Part shown: piece after piece, positions 16,567 through 26,473 of the stretch
Layout: the number at the start of each line of letters is the position of its first letter
Position numbering within the stretch: position 1 is the stretch's first letter
Assembly (NCBI RefSeq): GCF_000813825.1
Contig: NZ_JWTA01000002.1
Coordinates: 1 to 64,000 of the forward strand
Origin: Chryseobacterium taiwanense
Lineage (GTDB): Bacteria; Bacteroidota; Bacteroidia; Flavobacteriales; Weeksellaceae
Length of the DNA stretch: 64,000 nucleotides
Direction: 5' to 3'
The notes under the pieces: model-generated
Database searches by the model: none
The model's input: the letters and a program-made list of their open reading frames with translations, nothing else
Told to the model about the DNA's origin: nothing
Translations under genes and position numbers: made by a program

Positions 16567-18996
16567 TTAGCTTTTTACATTCTTTTTCTTCGTCCAGCCT
16601 TTCACGCGATTATAATCTAAAAAGTAGGTAAGCTTTAATGAAAAGTTATTTACGGTAGGCTCACTGAAAAGCATGTCATAATTCTTTGTCATATTCAATC
16701 TTGACATTTCGAGATAATTTGAAGTTGCATTTCTGTACAATAAAGTCAGTTGACTTCCCGGAGCAAACCACCATGAAAACCTTAGATCAACATTCCATGC
16801 GTTGTACGTTCCGTTTAGATTTTTGTTAAAAAGATCGGTTTCTGCCAAACTTCCATCCTGATTTAAAGTATAAAACTGTTTGTAGGTAACGTCAGAAAAA
16901 TAATGTCTGAACGTTAAGGTAAGAGCAGTTTTTTCATTGAATGTATATTTTGAGGTTAAGGCATTTTCGTAGGTGTTTCTTTGTCTTCTTCCAATGAAAA
17001 TATCGGTGTCGCTTTTCCCTGTAAAACCGGTTTCGTTATTACTGAAACTTGGATTAAAACTCCAGTTTACATTGAATCTGTCTGAAAATCGATAACGAAG
17101 CCCAAAGTTGGTAAATACCTGGTTTCTTCCTTTTTCGTCAAACGCGTAATAATCTATCGTGAAATTATATTGCAGTTTTTTTCGGCTGTCACTTTCAAAC
17201 CAAACCCAAGAATCAAAATATCCGGGAACTTTAAGATGTCTTCCGAAGGTACGAGGCTCATAAATATCATTCTGACCAAAAGGGGTAAACTCAATTCCCC
17301 CACCGAAATTTCTGAAGTTCTTATCGGTAAAGCTGTTATTGTGATTGAAAACAAAATTCTGGAAGATAAAAGGTTCTAATCTATGATAATAATTCAGGTT
17401 AAAATTTAAATATATATTGTTGAATGTTTTGGTAGGCTGCAAAATTCTGTAACCGTACCAAGCATTATAATTTGCGAAGTTTGTTTTTGTTGAAAATCCT
17501 ACATCATTAATATCCCAGTCTTTTGTCGTCAAATTCCCATTAAGGCTGAAACGATGTTTTCCTGATATTTTTTCCAGCCCGGCTTCAGCTTTTGTTCCGA
17601 ATTTTGTTCCTTCATCCATTACCCAGCTTCCTTTCACACTTCCGAAGGTTTTATACGTGTTTTTCTTATTGTTCAGATCCCAAAGAAGCCCTGTTGCATT
17701 CGCATCCCTGAAATTTCCGTCTCTCGTAACATTTGTGTTGATTAATGATACGGATGAATTTCCGTTAAATCTTTGGTCAAAAACCAATACGTTATAATTC
17801 GTCCACGGTTCTACTACTTCCTTTCTGGTTTCTCCGGTTTCAAGGTTAAGGATAGATGCTTCCATTTTCTGAGTGACTCCATTGAAAAAGCCGATTCCCA
17901 ATCCTTTTTTTGTTCTTCCTGAAATTTTAAAAGCATTAAATAATTTTACTTTTGCAGGATATTCGGTGACTTCTTCATGGTCATTGATTGCCGGATAATG
18001 TGACGGTTCTCCGCCAACTCTTCTTGAGTAAAACATTCCTCCTTTGCTGAATAATTCGGTTCCTTCCGTAAAGAAAGTTCTTTGCTCAGAAAACTGCTGT
18101 TCAAAAGGGGTTAGATTTAAGATTGAATTATCAAAATTAGCCTGTCCAAAATCCGGAATCAGGGTCATATCAAAAGTGAAGGCATCATTAATTCCATATT
18201 TTACATCCATTCCACCGTTGAAGCTTGAAGTGGTTTTTCCGTCAAAACTATTCACATACGTAGAAAAATAAGGGGTGAAAGACAATCGGGTAGGAGGATT
18301 GATGTTTTCAATTCCTTGTAAAACTCCGTCAAAAAGAGTGTAAGAATTCTTGGCATTGTCTACGAAATTCCAGTCATAAGATGCTTTAATTCTCTGAATT
18401 CTTCGGAATATATTCATACCCCATTCCTGAACATTATTTTTGGGAAACCTGAGTTCCGAATAAGGAATTTTTATTTCTACCGCCCAACCTTTCTCATTAA
18501 TTTTTGCGCCACTGTACCAAATCGAGTTCCAGGTATCGTCTTCACCATCTGTAGTAAGTTTTGCATCGTACTGAACACCTGCAGCGGTCACTACAAATTC
18601 TAAACTCTGCTGCTTATCATTATAACCGTTCAAAGCTACGCCAAAGAAATCATCATTGTTGATCCCATCTCTTTCCGTCAGTTCTTTAGCAATTTTATTG
18701 GGAGTGGGATCATACATTTGCGCTCCGAAATAAATACCAGTATCATCATATAAAATTCTGACTTCAGTTTTTATAGAATCTGCTTGTGGTTTTCCGTTAT
18801 TGGGATTTCGTTCAATAAAATTGGTGGCAATGGGAGCATTTTGCCATACTGCATCATCTAAAATCCCATCAATCTTTGGGGAAGATGAGGTTTTTGCGAT
18901 GAGCATTTTCTTTCTTACAATAGCTTCGTCTTCCTTTTTCTGGGAATATATGAAACAGGAAAATAATAAGAGTGTAAAGAGCAATTTGGTTTTCAT
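16567..18996 (-). CDS. DUF5916 protein with CBM9-like domain, probable outer-membrane barrel
   Basis: An 809-residue protein taking MKTKLLFTLL as the start; the frame extends seven codons further upstream, before the natural signal peptide. After the signal comes a CBM9-like beta-sandwich (about 35-215, SPKIDGILDDAVWQNAP), then the DUF5916 region with many alternating hydrophobic beta strands typical of an outer-membrane barrel, ending in an aromatic-rich strand. The function of the family is not established; carbohydrate sensing or uptake has been suggested by the domain order. Confidence 0.85.
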   Translation of the reverse strand: MKTKLLFTLLLFSCFIYSQKKEDEAIVRKKMLIAKTSSSPKIDGILDDAVWQNAPIATNFIERNPNNGKPQADSIKTEVRILYDDTGIYFGAQMYDPTPNKIAKELTERDGINNDDFFGVALNGYNDKQQSLEFVVTAAGVQYDAKLTTDGEDDTWNSIWYSGAKINEKGWAVEIKIPYSELRFPKNNVQEWGMNIFRRIQRIKASYDWNFVDNAKNSYTLFDGVLQGIENINPPTRLSFTPYFSTYVNSFDGKTTSSFNGGMDVKYGINDAFTFDMTLIPDFGQANFDNSILNLTPFEQQFSEQRTFFTEGTELFSKGGMFYSRRVGGEPSHYPAINDHEEVTEYPAKVKLFNAFKISGRTKKGLGIGFFNGVTQKMEASILNLETGETRKEVVEPWTNYNVLVFDQRFNGNSSVSLINTNVTRDGNFRDANATGLLWDLNNKKNTYKTFGSVKGSWVMDEGTKFGTKAEAGLEKISGKHRFSLNGNLTTKDWDINDVGFSTKTNFANYNAWYGYRILQPTKTFNNIYLNFNLNYYHRLEPFIFQNFVFNHNNSFTDKNFRNFGGGIEFTPFGQNDIYEPRTFGRHLKVPGYFDSWVWFESDSRKKLQYNFTIDYYAFDEKGRNQVFTNFGLRYRFSDRFNVNWSFNPSFSNNETGFTGKSDTDIFIGRRQRNTYENALTSKYTFNEKTALTLTFRHYFSDVTYKQFYTLNQDGSLAETDLFNKNLNGTYNAWNVDLRFSWWFAPGSQLTLLYRNATSNYLEMSRLNMTKNYDMLFSEPTVNNFSLKLTYFLDYNRVKGWTKKKNVKS

Positions 18997-19121
18997 GATG
19001 TTCTTAGGCTTATACATTCATGACAACCGATATTGAAAATGTATTACATCACTCAGGAAATAAAAATGAAAAATTTTCATTTTATTCAATTAGAAAAGGT
19101 AAATGTTGTTGAGGGAGAATT

Positions 19122-19164
19122 AAAACTGGTTTCGGCTGCCCTTTGGGCAGCCGAAACCAGTTTT
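19122..19164 (-). terminator. Very stable 20-bp hairpin
   Basis: Perfect 20-bp stem, AAAACTGGTTTCGGCTGCCC and its inverse, closed by a three-base loop at 19142-19144. On the minus strand the stem ends in TTTT, consistent with termination after the 19184-19954 gene. It is one of the strongest hairpins in the window. Confidence 0.85.
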
Positions 19165-19183
19165 ATATCAAAAATTGACGCTG

Positions 19184-19954
19184 TTATTTTACAAACTTTA
19201 AAGGGTATTTTACATTTTTAAAATCATCAATACTTGCCTTTAAAGAACCAACCGCCAACTCCGCTTTTAAGAGCATAGGAATATGGTTGTAGTCATTAGA
19301 AACCCACATCGTTACTCCTTCTTTCTCTTTAAAAACTCTTCCGCTTTTTACAGATGGAATAATTTTTAGACAGTTTATAGTTCCGAATTTTGTTTTTAAA
19401 TTTTCTGTACCTACTACTTTTAACTGAAAGGGAAACATCTCATCATCAATCCAGACATTCATGTTGATGATGGTACCTGTCTTTAATTCGGTAGGACTTT
19501 TACTTCTTAAATAATAAAAACAGGAAAGCATATCCTGAACTCCTTTCACTGATTTTATGACTTTAGAACCGTTTGCAGGTGTTTTTTTATCAGTTAAAAT
19601 CAAAGTGTTATTATCATGATTGAAAGTGGTTTCAAAATGCTGACGATAGCTTCCTTCTTTTACGTTTCTTACATAGAAACTGGGTAATCCCGTATGGATA
19701 TTTATATAACTTTCGTATAAATCATCTACTTTGAAAAAAGCTCTTACAGCACCTGTTGTTTGTCCTGTTCCTTTTACGTAAAGATGAGGTACTCCTTTGT
19801 AGTTGATATTTTGAGCAGTAAGATTTGCACTTCCTGCATTCAGAAACCCGTAATGAATTCTAAGTGTGATGGATTCACCGTTCGCAATATTGTCTATTTG
19901 AGCAAAACTCAGAGAGAATATAAATATCGCAATAAGGTTTAAAATTTTCTTCAT
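19184..19954 (-). CDS. DUF3108 secreted protein
   Basis: A 256-residue protein with a signal peptide (MKKILNLIAIFIFSLSFAQ). The mature part shows the DUF3108 pattern of a periplasmic lipid-binding-like beta fold: LRIHYGFLNAGSANL near residue 32, FKVDDLYESYI near 93 and the closing YNHIPMLLKAELAVGSLKA. Function unknown. It stands alone with a strong terminator downstream and is divergent from the ferredoxin reductase gene. Confidence 0.85.
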   Translation of the reverse strand: MKKILNLIAIFIFSLSFAQIDNIANGESITLRIHYGFLNAGSANLTAQNINYKGVPHLYVKGTGQTTGAVRAFFKVDDLYESYINIHTGLPSFYVRNVKEGSYRQHFETTFNHDNNTLILTDKKTPANGSKVIKSVKGVQDMLSCFYYLRSKSPTELKTGTIINMNVWIDDEMFPFQLKVVGTENLKTKFGTINCLKIIPSVKSGRVFKEKEGVTMWVSNDYNHIPMLLKAELAVGSLKASIDDFKNVKYPLKFVK

Positions 19955-20107
19955 GGTTAGACATTTACAAAAAGGTTGCCAAATTTTTAGCCCTGTTTTT
20001 CTTATTATTTGACAAATCTCAGTTTTTTATTTAGAATGAATTAAATATGCTTCGCATTAAAATTAGTAAATTTGCAGCTACAAGTATAATTAAATTATCT
20101 TATAATT

Positions 20108-21163
20108 ATGATAACTACCGATATATTGATCATAGGAGCAGGACCAACGGGGCTTTTTGCTGTATTTGAAGCAGGATTATTAAAAATGAAGTGTCACATC
20201 ATTGATGCACTTCCTCAACCAGGAGGACAATTGGCAGAGCTTTATCCTAAAAAACCTATTTTCGATATTCCGGGGTATCCGTCTGTAAATGCAGGTGAAT
20301 TAGTAGATAACTTGATGGAGCAGATCAAGCAGTTTCAACCAGGATTTACATTAGGCGAAACAGCGGTTTCTTACACTAAAGTAGATGATGAGTGGTTTGA
20401 AGTGGTGACTAATAAAGGAACTGTTCACAGAGCTAAAGCTATTGCTATTGCAGGAGGTTTGGGAACTTTTGAGCCTAGAAAGCCAACAATGGATAATGTT
20501 GCAGACTATGAAGAAAAAGGTCTTGAATATTTCGTAAAAGAACCTGAACATTTCAGAAATAAAAGAGTAGTGATTGCCGGAGGAGGAGATTCTGCACTTG
20601 ACTGGAGTGTTTTCTTATCTAATGTTGCAAGTGAAGTTACATTGATCCACAGAAGAAATGAGTTCCGTGGTGCTTTAGATTCTGTAGAAAAAGTTCAGGA
20701 TTTAAAAAATCAAGGAAAAATTAAATTGATCACTCCTGCTGAAGTTACAGCGATTAAGGGGGACGGAAAAGTTGAAGCGATCACGGTTGCTGTAGATGGA
20801 CAAGATCCTTATGATATTGAAACAGATTACTTTATCCCATTATTCGGTTTAACTCCAAAATTAGGGGAAATCGGAAACTGGGGATTAAATATCGAGAAAA
20901 ATGCAATCGTTGTAAATAATGCATTAGATTATCAGACGAACATCGATGGTATTTACGCAATCGGTGATATTAACACATATCCTGGGAAACTGAAGTTGAT
21001 TCTTTGTGGTTTCCATGAAGCGACTTTGATGTGTCAAAGTGTTTATAACAGACTGAATCCGGGTAAAAAATTCGTATTGAAATATACAACAGTAAGTGGA
21101 GTAGATGGTTTCGACGGAAGTAGAAAAGAAGCAGAGAAGGCTGTTGTGAAAAAAATTGACTAA
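20108..21163 (+). CDS. Ferredoxin--NADP+ reductase, thioredoxin-reductase-like type
   Basis: A 351-residue FAD- and NADPH-binding protein: FAD site IGAGPTGLFA (9-18) with the DALPQPGGQLAELYP loop, NADPH site VVIAGGGDSALDW near residue 155, and the C-terminal FAD-binding YAIGDINTYPGKLKLI. The CxxC of thioredoxin reductase is absent, as in the TrxR-like FNRs of Bacillus and Chlorobium. It moves electrons between NADPH and ferredoxin. Twelve bases separate it from the ferredoxin gene, so the partner is encoded beside it. A -7 box TAAATTTG is at 20067-20074. Confidence 0.93.
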   Translation: MITTDILIIGAGPTGLFAVFEAGLLKMKCHIIDALPQPGGQLAELYPKKPIFDIPGYPSVNAGELVDNLMEQIKQFQPGFTLGETAVSYTKVDDEWFEVVTNKGTVHRAKAIAIAGGLGTFEPRKPTMDNVADYEEKGLEYFVKEPEHFRNKRVVIAGGGDSALDWSVFLSNVASEVTLIHRRNEFRGALDSVEKVQDLKNQGKIKLITPAEVTAIKGDGKVEAITVAVDGQDPYDIETDYFIPLFGLTPKLGEIGNWGLNIEKNAIVVNNALDYQTNIDGIYAIGDINTYPGKLKLILCGFHEATLMCQSVYNRLNPGKKFVLKYTTVSGVDGFDGSRKEAEKAVVKKID

Positions 21164-21175
21164 TTTTGCAAAATT

Positions 21176-21505
21176 ATGTCAGATATTAATATAAAAATCA
21201 CCGACAGAGAAGGTGTAACTCACGATATTGTAGCTCCTACGGATATGTCCATGAACTTAATGGAAATTATCCGTTCATATGAATTGGCAGAAGAGGGAAC
21301 GATCGGAGTTTGCGGAGGAATGGCAATGTGTGCTTCTTGTCAGGTATATGTAATAAACGATCCAGGATTGGTTGAAATGGGTGCTGAAGAAGATGCAATG
21401 TTAGCTGAAGCATTCCATGTGGAAAGCAACAGTAGATTGGGTTGCCAGTTGCATATGGTTCCTGAAATGGAAGGACTGGAAGTGGAAATTGCTCCTTATC
21501 CTTAG
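21176..21505 (+). CDS. 2Fe-2S ferredoxin, adrenodoxin type
   Basis: A 109-residue ferredoxin with cluster ligands Cys46-x5-Cys52-x2-Cys55 and Cys90, the pattern of ISC-type/adrenodoxin ferredoxins. An acidic stretch near residues 65-80 could dock the reductase. It is the second gene of a two-gene unit with the FNR, and a bidirectional terminator follows. Confidence 0.95.
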   Translation: MSDINIKITDREGVTHDIVAPTDMSMNLMEIIRSYELAEEGTIGVCGGMAMCASCQVYVINDPGLVEMGAEEDAMLAEAFHVESNSRLGCQLHMVPEMEGLEVEIAPYP

Positions 21506-21523
21506 AAGAATTTTTAATTTAAA

Positions 21524-21568
21524 ATAAACAAAACCTCCTGAAGAAAATCTTCAGGAGGTTTTGTTTAT
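21524..21568. terminator. Bidirectional terminator
   Basis: A perfect 20-21 bp stem (arms 21524-21543 and 21549-21568) with A- and T-rich outer ends serves both the ferredoxin gene and the convergent peptidase gene. Confidence 0.9.
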
Positions 21569-21569
21569 C

Positions 21570-23723
21570 TTATTTTTTAGAAGGCTGAAAATCAGGATGT
21601 CCAACCTGCCACAATGCAAAAGCAAAAATATCTGCATATTCTTTAAAAATAACATCATAATCGCTGGTAAAGTGACCGTTATCATAATTTGCATAAAGTA
21701 AAACCGGTTTTCCGGAAGCTGAATTGTTTTGTAAAGCTGCTGCAAATTTACCAGGCATCCAAGGAACCACTCTGGAATCGTTCATTCCTACACGTACGAT
21801 TACTGCAGGATATTTTACTCCTTTTTTTACCTTACTTTGAGCATCCATTTCAATCAGATGCTTTGTATCTTCTTCATTTTTTAATGTTCCAATTTCCGGG
21901 ATTTGGTTGGGCCCATTTGCAGTGATTTCTGTTCTTAAAGCATTAGTCAAACCAACTTCAGGAATGGCTACTGCATAAAGATCCGGTCTTGCAGTGATCG
22001 CTCTTCCGATAAGAATTCCGCCTGCGCTTACTCCGTTTCCGATTAATTTTGAAGGAGACGTATATTTTTGATTGACCAGATATTCTGAACAGGCAATGAA
22101 ATCTTTCCAGGTATTGGGTTTTGTTGCTTTCATTCCCGCTTCATGCCATCTTTCCCCTTTTTCTCCACCACCTCTTACGTGAGCTACAGCAAGGATAACA
22201 CCTTGTTCCAACAATACGGAAAGTCTTGCTGAAAAACGAGGCTCGTAAGAAAAACCGTAACCGCCATATCCTGTAATATATGCAGGATTACTACCATCCA
22301 TTTTCATGTTTTTAGGATAAATGATAGAAAGAGGTACCATTACACCGTCATGGCTTTTCACTTCAATTTCTTTTACCGTGTAAAGTGCATTGTAATCAGG
22401 ATAATTTGTTTCGGAATTAAGGTATTTGCTTTTTACAATATCTCCTTTTTCCGGATTGTATTCATAAGTGGTTAATGGAGTCAGCCAATTGACATTATTA
22501 CAAAATATATTGTCATTTTCTCTTTGGTTAAGAGATAATGAGCTGTTGACTCCGGTTGGAAAATCAACCTTTTTCCCTACCAGTGTATTGATATTTACCT
22601 GATATTTATCTCTCACGATACCGTCTCCTAAAGAATAATAAAGGTAATTTTTAGAATTATGAATGCTGATAATTACTTTGTCTTTGCTCTCGGGAACAAC
22701 CACTTTTGCATTGTTTAAATCAGGTTTTGAAAGGCTTGTAAGCGTTATTTTGTAATTCGGAGTATCTTTATGGGTAAGCAGGAAAAGCTTGTCGCCAGAA
22801 ATGAATACATCGGTAATATCATCCGAAGGTTTTATAATCTGTCTCCATTTTACTTTTTTATTCTTTAATTCTGAATAAGGGGCAACAAAAATCGGACTTT
22901 CTGATTTTACAGAACTTAATCTCAGAACAATATATTTATAGTCATCGGTAAAATAAACACTTGTGAATTGCTCTGTTAAAGCATTCAGTTCCGGATATTC
23001 TTCTCTTGAAGCCAATATTTTATCGGTTTTTGTATCCATTCCGATTACATGAAGCATCGCTTTCATATCTTTTAAAAGCATATTGCTGTCGGGATCCGAA
23101 GTACTCATTTTAGTGTAAAGGATTCCTTTATCATCCTGTGTGAATTCAAAACCAAATTCACTCCAGATAGGCCCGATTTCATCCTTTAACAGTTGGTGAG
23201 TCGTGAGATCTAAAATCCTCAAATTACAAATTTCACCACCGGATTTTGAAAACAAAATAGCAATTTTTTTTGCTTTAGAATCAATAGCGAAATTGGTGAT
23301 CTGAGTGTCTTTTCCAAGGGTTTCAGGGTCGAAAATTAATGTTTCTTTTCCTGAAGAAAGGTCTCTTGAATATAATTTAGAAAGATTTTCGTTTTTCTTG
23401 GTTTTTGTATAGAAATACGTGTTTTGTCTTTGAAATATAGCATCGAAAGAATCACCGTTCATTTCCTGTACTTCCTTCATACGTTTGTATAAATCTTCAC
23501 GATGAGGGATTGTATTAATGATGCTATGACTAAAATCCGATTGAGATTTGAACCATTTTTCTACTTCAGGGTTTTTAAGATCTTCCAGCCATCTGTATTG
23601 GTCTGTGATTTTGGTTCCGAAATAATCATCTACAACCGCTTTTTCAGGGGTTACAGGGTAATTGTACTGCGCAGAAATGATTTGACTTAAAAAGAGTCCT
23701 GCTGCCAGAAAAATATTTTTCAT
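21570..23723 (-). CDS. Prolyl oligopeptidase family serine peptidase (S9A)
   Basis: A 717-residue secreted peptidase with signal peptide (to about residue 18). A seven-bladed propeller (about 60-430) precedes the alpha/beta hydrolase domain with nucleophile motif GNGVSAGG, the Asp motif RVGMNDSRV and the His in NGHFTSDYD. YNYPVTPEKAVVDDYFG at the start is the usual S9A N-terminal segment. It cleaves short peptides after proline or basic residues; which specificity applies is not determined, and the sequence is also compatible with an oligopeptidase B-like enzyme. Confidence 0.92.
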   Translation of the reverse strand: MKNIFLAAGLFLSQIISAQYNYPVTPEKAVVDDYFGTKITDQYRWLEDLKNPEVEKWFKSQSDFSHSIINTIPHREDLYKRMKEVQEMNGDSFDAIFQRQNTYFYTKTKKNENLSKLYSRDLSSGKETLIFDPETLGKDTQITNFAIDSKAKKIAILFSKSGGEICNLRILDLTTHQLLKDEIGPIWSEFGFEFTQDDKGILYTKMSTSDPDSNMLLKDMKAMLHVIGMDTKTDKILASREEYPELNALTEQFTSVYFTDDYKYIVLRLSSVKSESPIFVAPYSELKNKKVKWRQIIKPSDDITDVFISGDKLFLLTHKDTPNYKITLTSLSKPDLNNAKVVVPESKDKVIISIHNSKNYLYYSLGDGIVRDKYQVNINTLVGKKVDFPTGVNSSLSLNQRENDNIFCNNVNWLTPLTTYEYNPEKGDIVKSKYLNSETNYPDYNALYTVKEIEVKSHDGVMVPLSIIYPKNMKMDGSNPAYITGYGGYGFSYEPRFSARLSVLLEQGVILAVAHVRGGGEKGERWHEAGMKATKPNTWKDFIACSEYLVNQKYTSPSKLIGNGVSAGGILIGRAITARPDLYAVAIPEVGLTNALRTEITANGPNQIPEIGTLKNEEDTKHLIEMDAQSKVKKGVKYPAVIVRVGMNDSRVVPWMPGKFAAALQNNSASGKPVLLYANYDNGHFTSDYDVIFKEYADIFAFALWQVGHPDFQPSKK

Positions 23724-23768
23724 TATTATATTTCTTTTGTGTGTGAAAAATTTAATATTGCAAATATA

Positions 23769-24350
23769 TTAAACTTCACCTTTCGAAATCCATTTTCCGA
23801 CTGTCGGAGCTTTGTAATTTCTCATCATCTCCAACACTTCATCAATATTGTCACTGATCAGCAACATCTCCCGATTGATCTGTTTTAAAAATCCTTTATC
23901 AACCATCGTTTGTACGAGTTTAATCAAATCATCATAAAAGCCGTCAATATTCAAAAGGACGATTGGCTTTTTATGAAGACCAAGTTGTGCCCATGTGATC
24001 ATTTCGAAAAACTCCTCCAGAGTTCCGTAACCTCCCGGAAGAACAATCACGCCGTCACAGAGGTCGTTCATTTTAGTTTTTCTTTCGTGCATGGTTTCTA
24101 CCAAAATTAATTCAGTCAGTTGTTTATGAGCAATTTCTTTTGACTGTAAAAAGTGGGGTAGAATTCCAATCACTTTTCCACCGGAATGCAAGGCTCCATC
24201 TGCAACAGCGCCCATCAAACCTACATCTGCACCGCCATAAATCAACTGAATATCTTGTTTTGCCAACGTCTGCCCAAGTAAAGTCGCCTGTTCTTTAAAA
24301 ACATCATCCGAACCAAAGCTTGAACCGCAAAATACTGTGATACTTTTCAT
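23769..24350 (-). CDS. LOG-family (TIGR00730) Rossmann-fold protein
   Basis: A 193-residue protein with the signature PGGYGTLEE (105-113) and the N-terminal FCGSSFGSD nucleotide loop. The family includes cytokinin riboside 5'-monophosphate phosphoribohydrolases (LOG) and nucleotide-specific relatives such as PpnN; it hydrolyses nucleotide N-glycosidic bonds. The substrate here is unknown. Only 45 bases separate it from the S9 peptidase gene downstream. Confidence 0.92.
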   Translation of the reverse strand: MKSITVFCGSSFGSDDVFKEQATLLGQTLAKQDIQLIYGGADVGLMGAVADGALHSGGKVIGILPHFLQSKEIAHKQLTELILVETMHERKTKMNDLCDGVIVLPGGYGTLEEFFEMITWAQLGLHKKPIVLLNIDGFYDDLIKLVQTMVDKGFLKQINREMLLISDNIDEVLEMMRNYKAPTVGKWISKGEV

Positions 24351-24387
24351 AATTATTTTAAATATATCTTAATGATTAAAATTAAAA

Positions 24388-24417
24388 ATATCCAAAATCT
24401 AATGACTTTGGATATTC
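24388..24417 (-). terminator. Terminator after pepD
   Basis: Stem AATATCCAAA/TTTGGATATT around a 10-base loop, T-rich on the minus strand, 19 bases past the pepD stop. A repeat-like word ATATCTTAATGATTAAAAT lies just beyond. Confidence 0.65.
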
Positions 24418-24436
24418 AATATTGTATTTCTCTATT

Positions 24437-25879
24437 TTATTTTAAAGGAATATTCGCTAAAATATCTTTTGTAAACGCCCAGAATTTCTGAGCCGAAGTA
24501 ATATTGGCCTTTTCATCAGGAGAGTGAGCTCCTCTGATGGTAGGTCCGAAGCTTACCATTTCCATTTCAGGATAATTAGCTCCGATAATTCCACATTCTA
24601 AACCAGCGTGACAAGCCACAACGTGTGGTTTTTCATTGAATTTTTCAACATAGATCTTTTCCATCAGCTGAACGATCTCCGAACCTGGTTTTGGCTTCCA
24701 TCCCGGATAAGAACCACTGAATTCTACATTCATTCCTGCTAATTCTGCTACTGATTTTAACTGCTCAGCTACAGAGTATTTAGAAGATTCTACAGAAGAA
24801 CGGGAAAGGTTTAAGATTTTTAAAGCTCCTCCTTTCAATTCTACTCTTGCTACATTGTTTGAAGATTCTACCAGATCTTTTACATCAGGACTCATTCTGT
24901 AAACTCCGTTGTGCAGAGATTTTAATGCCAAGATAATTTTCTTTGAATCTGCTTCAGAAAGAGCTTTTTCAGAAGAGGTCGTATTTTCAATATTGATGTG
25001 AAGACCTGCTTCGATAGTTGCAAACTCTTCCAGAATTTCTTTTTTAAGTTCAGTAACTTCTAAAATGAATTCCTGAGCATTTCTTACAGAAACAATCGCT
25101 ACAGCTTCTCTTGGAATTGCATTTCTCAATCCACCCCCATCAATAGAAATTAGCTGGATGTTTTCTTTTTCCAACCCTTTGTAAAGAAGTCTTCCTAAGA
25201 TAATATTGGCGTTTCCGAAACCTTTGTGGATATCCATTCCGGAGTGACCACCCTGTAATCCTTTTATTTCAAATCTTACGATTTGTCCGTTTGCAGCTTC
25301 AGTCTCGTAGTTTTGAGTGATCGTCACATCAATTCCTCCTGCACAGCCGATATCAATCTCATCGTCTTCTTCAGTATCAAGATTTAATAAAATCTGTCCG
25401 GTTAACTGACCTGGTTTTAAACCTAAAGCACCTGTCATTCCAGTTTCTTCATCTATTGTGAAAAGAGCTTCCAAATCAGGGTGAGGAATATCTGAGCTTT
25501 CAAGAATTGACATAATAGTAGCAACTCCTAATCCGTTATCTGCTCCTAAAGTCGTTCCTTTTGCCTTTACCCAGTCTCCGTCAATTTCCATTTTAATTCC
25601 TTCAGTTTCAAAATCGAAATTAACATCACTGTTTTTCTGGCAAACCATATCCAAGTGTGATTGTAAAACAATAGATTTACGGTTTTCCATACCTGCGGTT
25701 GCTGGTTTTTTGATGATTACGTTTCCTACTTCATCTACCGTAGTTTCCAATCCTAGATTTTCACCAAATTCTTTGATGAAAGCAATGACTTTTTCCTCTT
25801 TTTTTGAAGGTCTTGGAACAGCATTTAATTTGGAGAAGTTTTTCCAGATTATTTGCGGTTCTATATTAGATAATTCCAT
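24437..25879 (-). CDS. pepD: Aminoacyl-histidine dipeptidase (M20)
   Basis: A 480-residue M20 metallopeptidase of the PepD (beta-Ala-His/Xaa-His dipeptidase) type. Zinc ligands and catalytic residues are visible: His75 and Asp77 (SHLDMV), Asp114 (GADNGLG) and Glu144-145 (DEETGMTG), with ACHAGLECGI late in the chain. The size matches E. coli PepD (485). It degrades dipeptides in the cytoplasm; no signal peptide is present. Confidence 0.95.
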   Translation of the reverse strand: MELSNIEPQIIWKNFSKLNAVPRPSKKEEKVIAFIKEFGENLGLETTVDEVGNVIIKKPATAGMENRKSIVLQSHLDMVCQKNSDVNFDFETEGIKMEIDGDWVKAKGTTLGADNGLGVATIMSILESSDIPHPDLEALFTIDEETGMTGALGLKPGQLTGQILLNLDTEEDDEIDIGCAGGIDVTITQNYETEAANGQIVRFEIKGLQGGHSGMDIHKGFGNANIILGRLLYKGLEKENIQLISIDGGGLRNAIPREAVAIVSVRNAQEFILEVTELKKEILEEFATIEAGLHINIENTTSSEKALSEADSKKIILALKSLHNGVYRMSPDVKDLVESSNNVARVELKGGALKILNLSRSSVESSKYSVAEQLKSVAELAGMNVEFSGSYPGWKPKPGSEIVQLMEKIYVEKFNEKPHVVACHAGLECGIIGANYPEMEMVSFGPTIRGAHSPDEKANITSAQKFWAFTKDILANIPLK

Positions 25880-25913
25880 GAAATTTTATTTTTCTCAAAT
25901 TTACGAAATAAAA

Positions 25914-25939
25914 AATGCTTCCGGTCTATCGGAAGCATT
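25914..25939 (-). terminator. Terminator after the 25965 lipoprotein gene
   Basis: Perfect 10-bp stem AATGCTTCCG/CGGAAGCATT with a 6-base loop; on the minus strand a T-run follows. Confidence 0.8.
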
Positions 25940-25964
25940 CTTTTGTATTTTCTCGGAAGTCATT

Positions 25965-26456
25965 TTAACATCCACATTCACCGTAAATAGGCATGGTAAT
26001 TCTTGTACCATCTGGTTTTTCAATGGTCAGTGTACCTTGGAATAATAAAGCTTCTTCGTTCTTTATTTTCTTCCCTTTTACAGAGATTTTATATTCTCCA
26101 CTTTCTATTTCTTTGTTAAGCTCTTCATCTACTTCCATGTCGCTTGAGGAAATAAGATTCATAGCCAATCTTTTACCGTCAAGTTTCATATAAGCCGTTT
26201 TTCCGGCATCATCTGCATAGATGTATTTTTCGTTTTCAAAGTCTGCTTTGTTCTTTGCAAAATAGCATGAACATTCTTTAATCTCCGTAGGAAAAGGAAA
26301 GGTTTCTACAGAAATTTCTCCTGATGAAGTTTCATTTTTCATCGAGTCCTGAACGATAGTTGAAGAATCTCCCGATGCTTGGGAAGAAACAGTTTCTTTA
26401 TCTTTTTTACATCCGATCAATAAGAATGCTGAAAAGAAAATGATAAAATATTTCAT
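25965..26456 (-). CDS. Hypothetical lipoprotein
   Basis: A 163-residue lipoprotein: signal MKYFIIFFSAFLLIGC with Cys16 as lipid-attachment site, then a Ser/Lys-rich linker. The folded part starts with a CSCYFAKNKADF motif and ends with GECGC, giving four cysteines in two CxC pairs, which may form disulfides or bind metal. No known domain recognised. It follows the LURP-like gene by 17 bases and is probably cotranscribed with it. Confidence 0.75.
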   Translation of the reverse strand: MKYFIIFFSAFLLIGCKKDKETVSSQASGDSSTIVQDSMKNETSSGEISVETFPFPTEIKECSCYFAKNKADFENEKYIYADDAGKTAYMKLDGKRLAMNLISSSDMEVDEELNKEIESGEYKISVKGKKIKNEEALLFQGTLTIEKPDGTRITMPIYGECGC

Positions 26457-26473
26457 GTGATTGTATGTTTTGA

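Noticed and set aside
19033..19221. Small plus-strand ORF of 62 codons
   Set aside because: It runs across the 20-bp terminator hairpin and into the DUF3108 gene on the other strand, so it is a chance frame.
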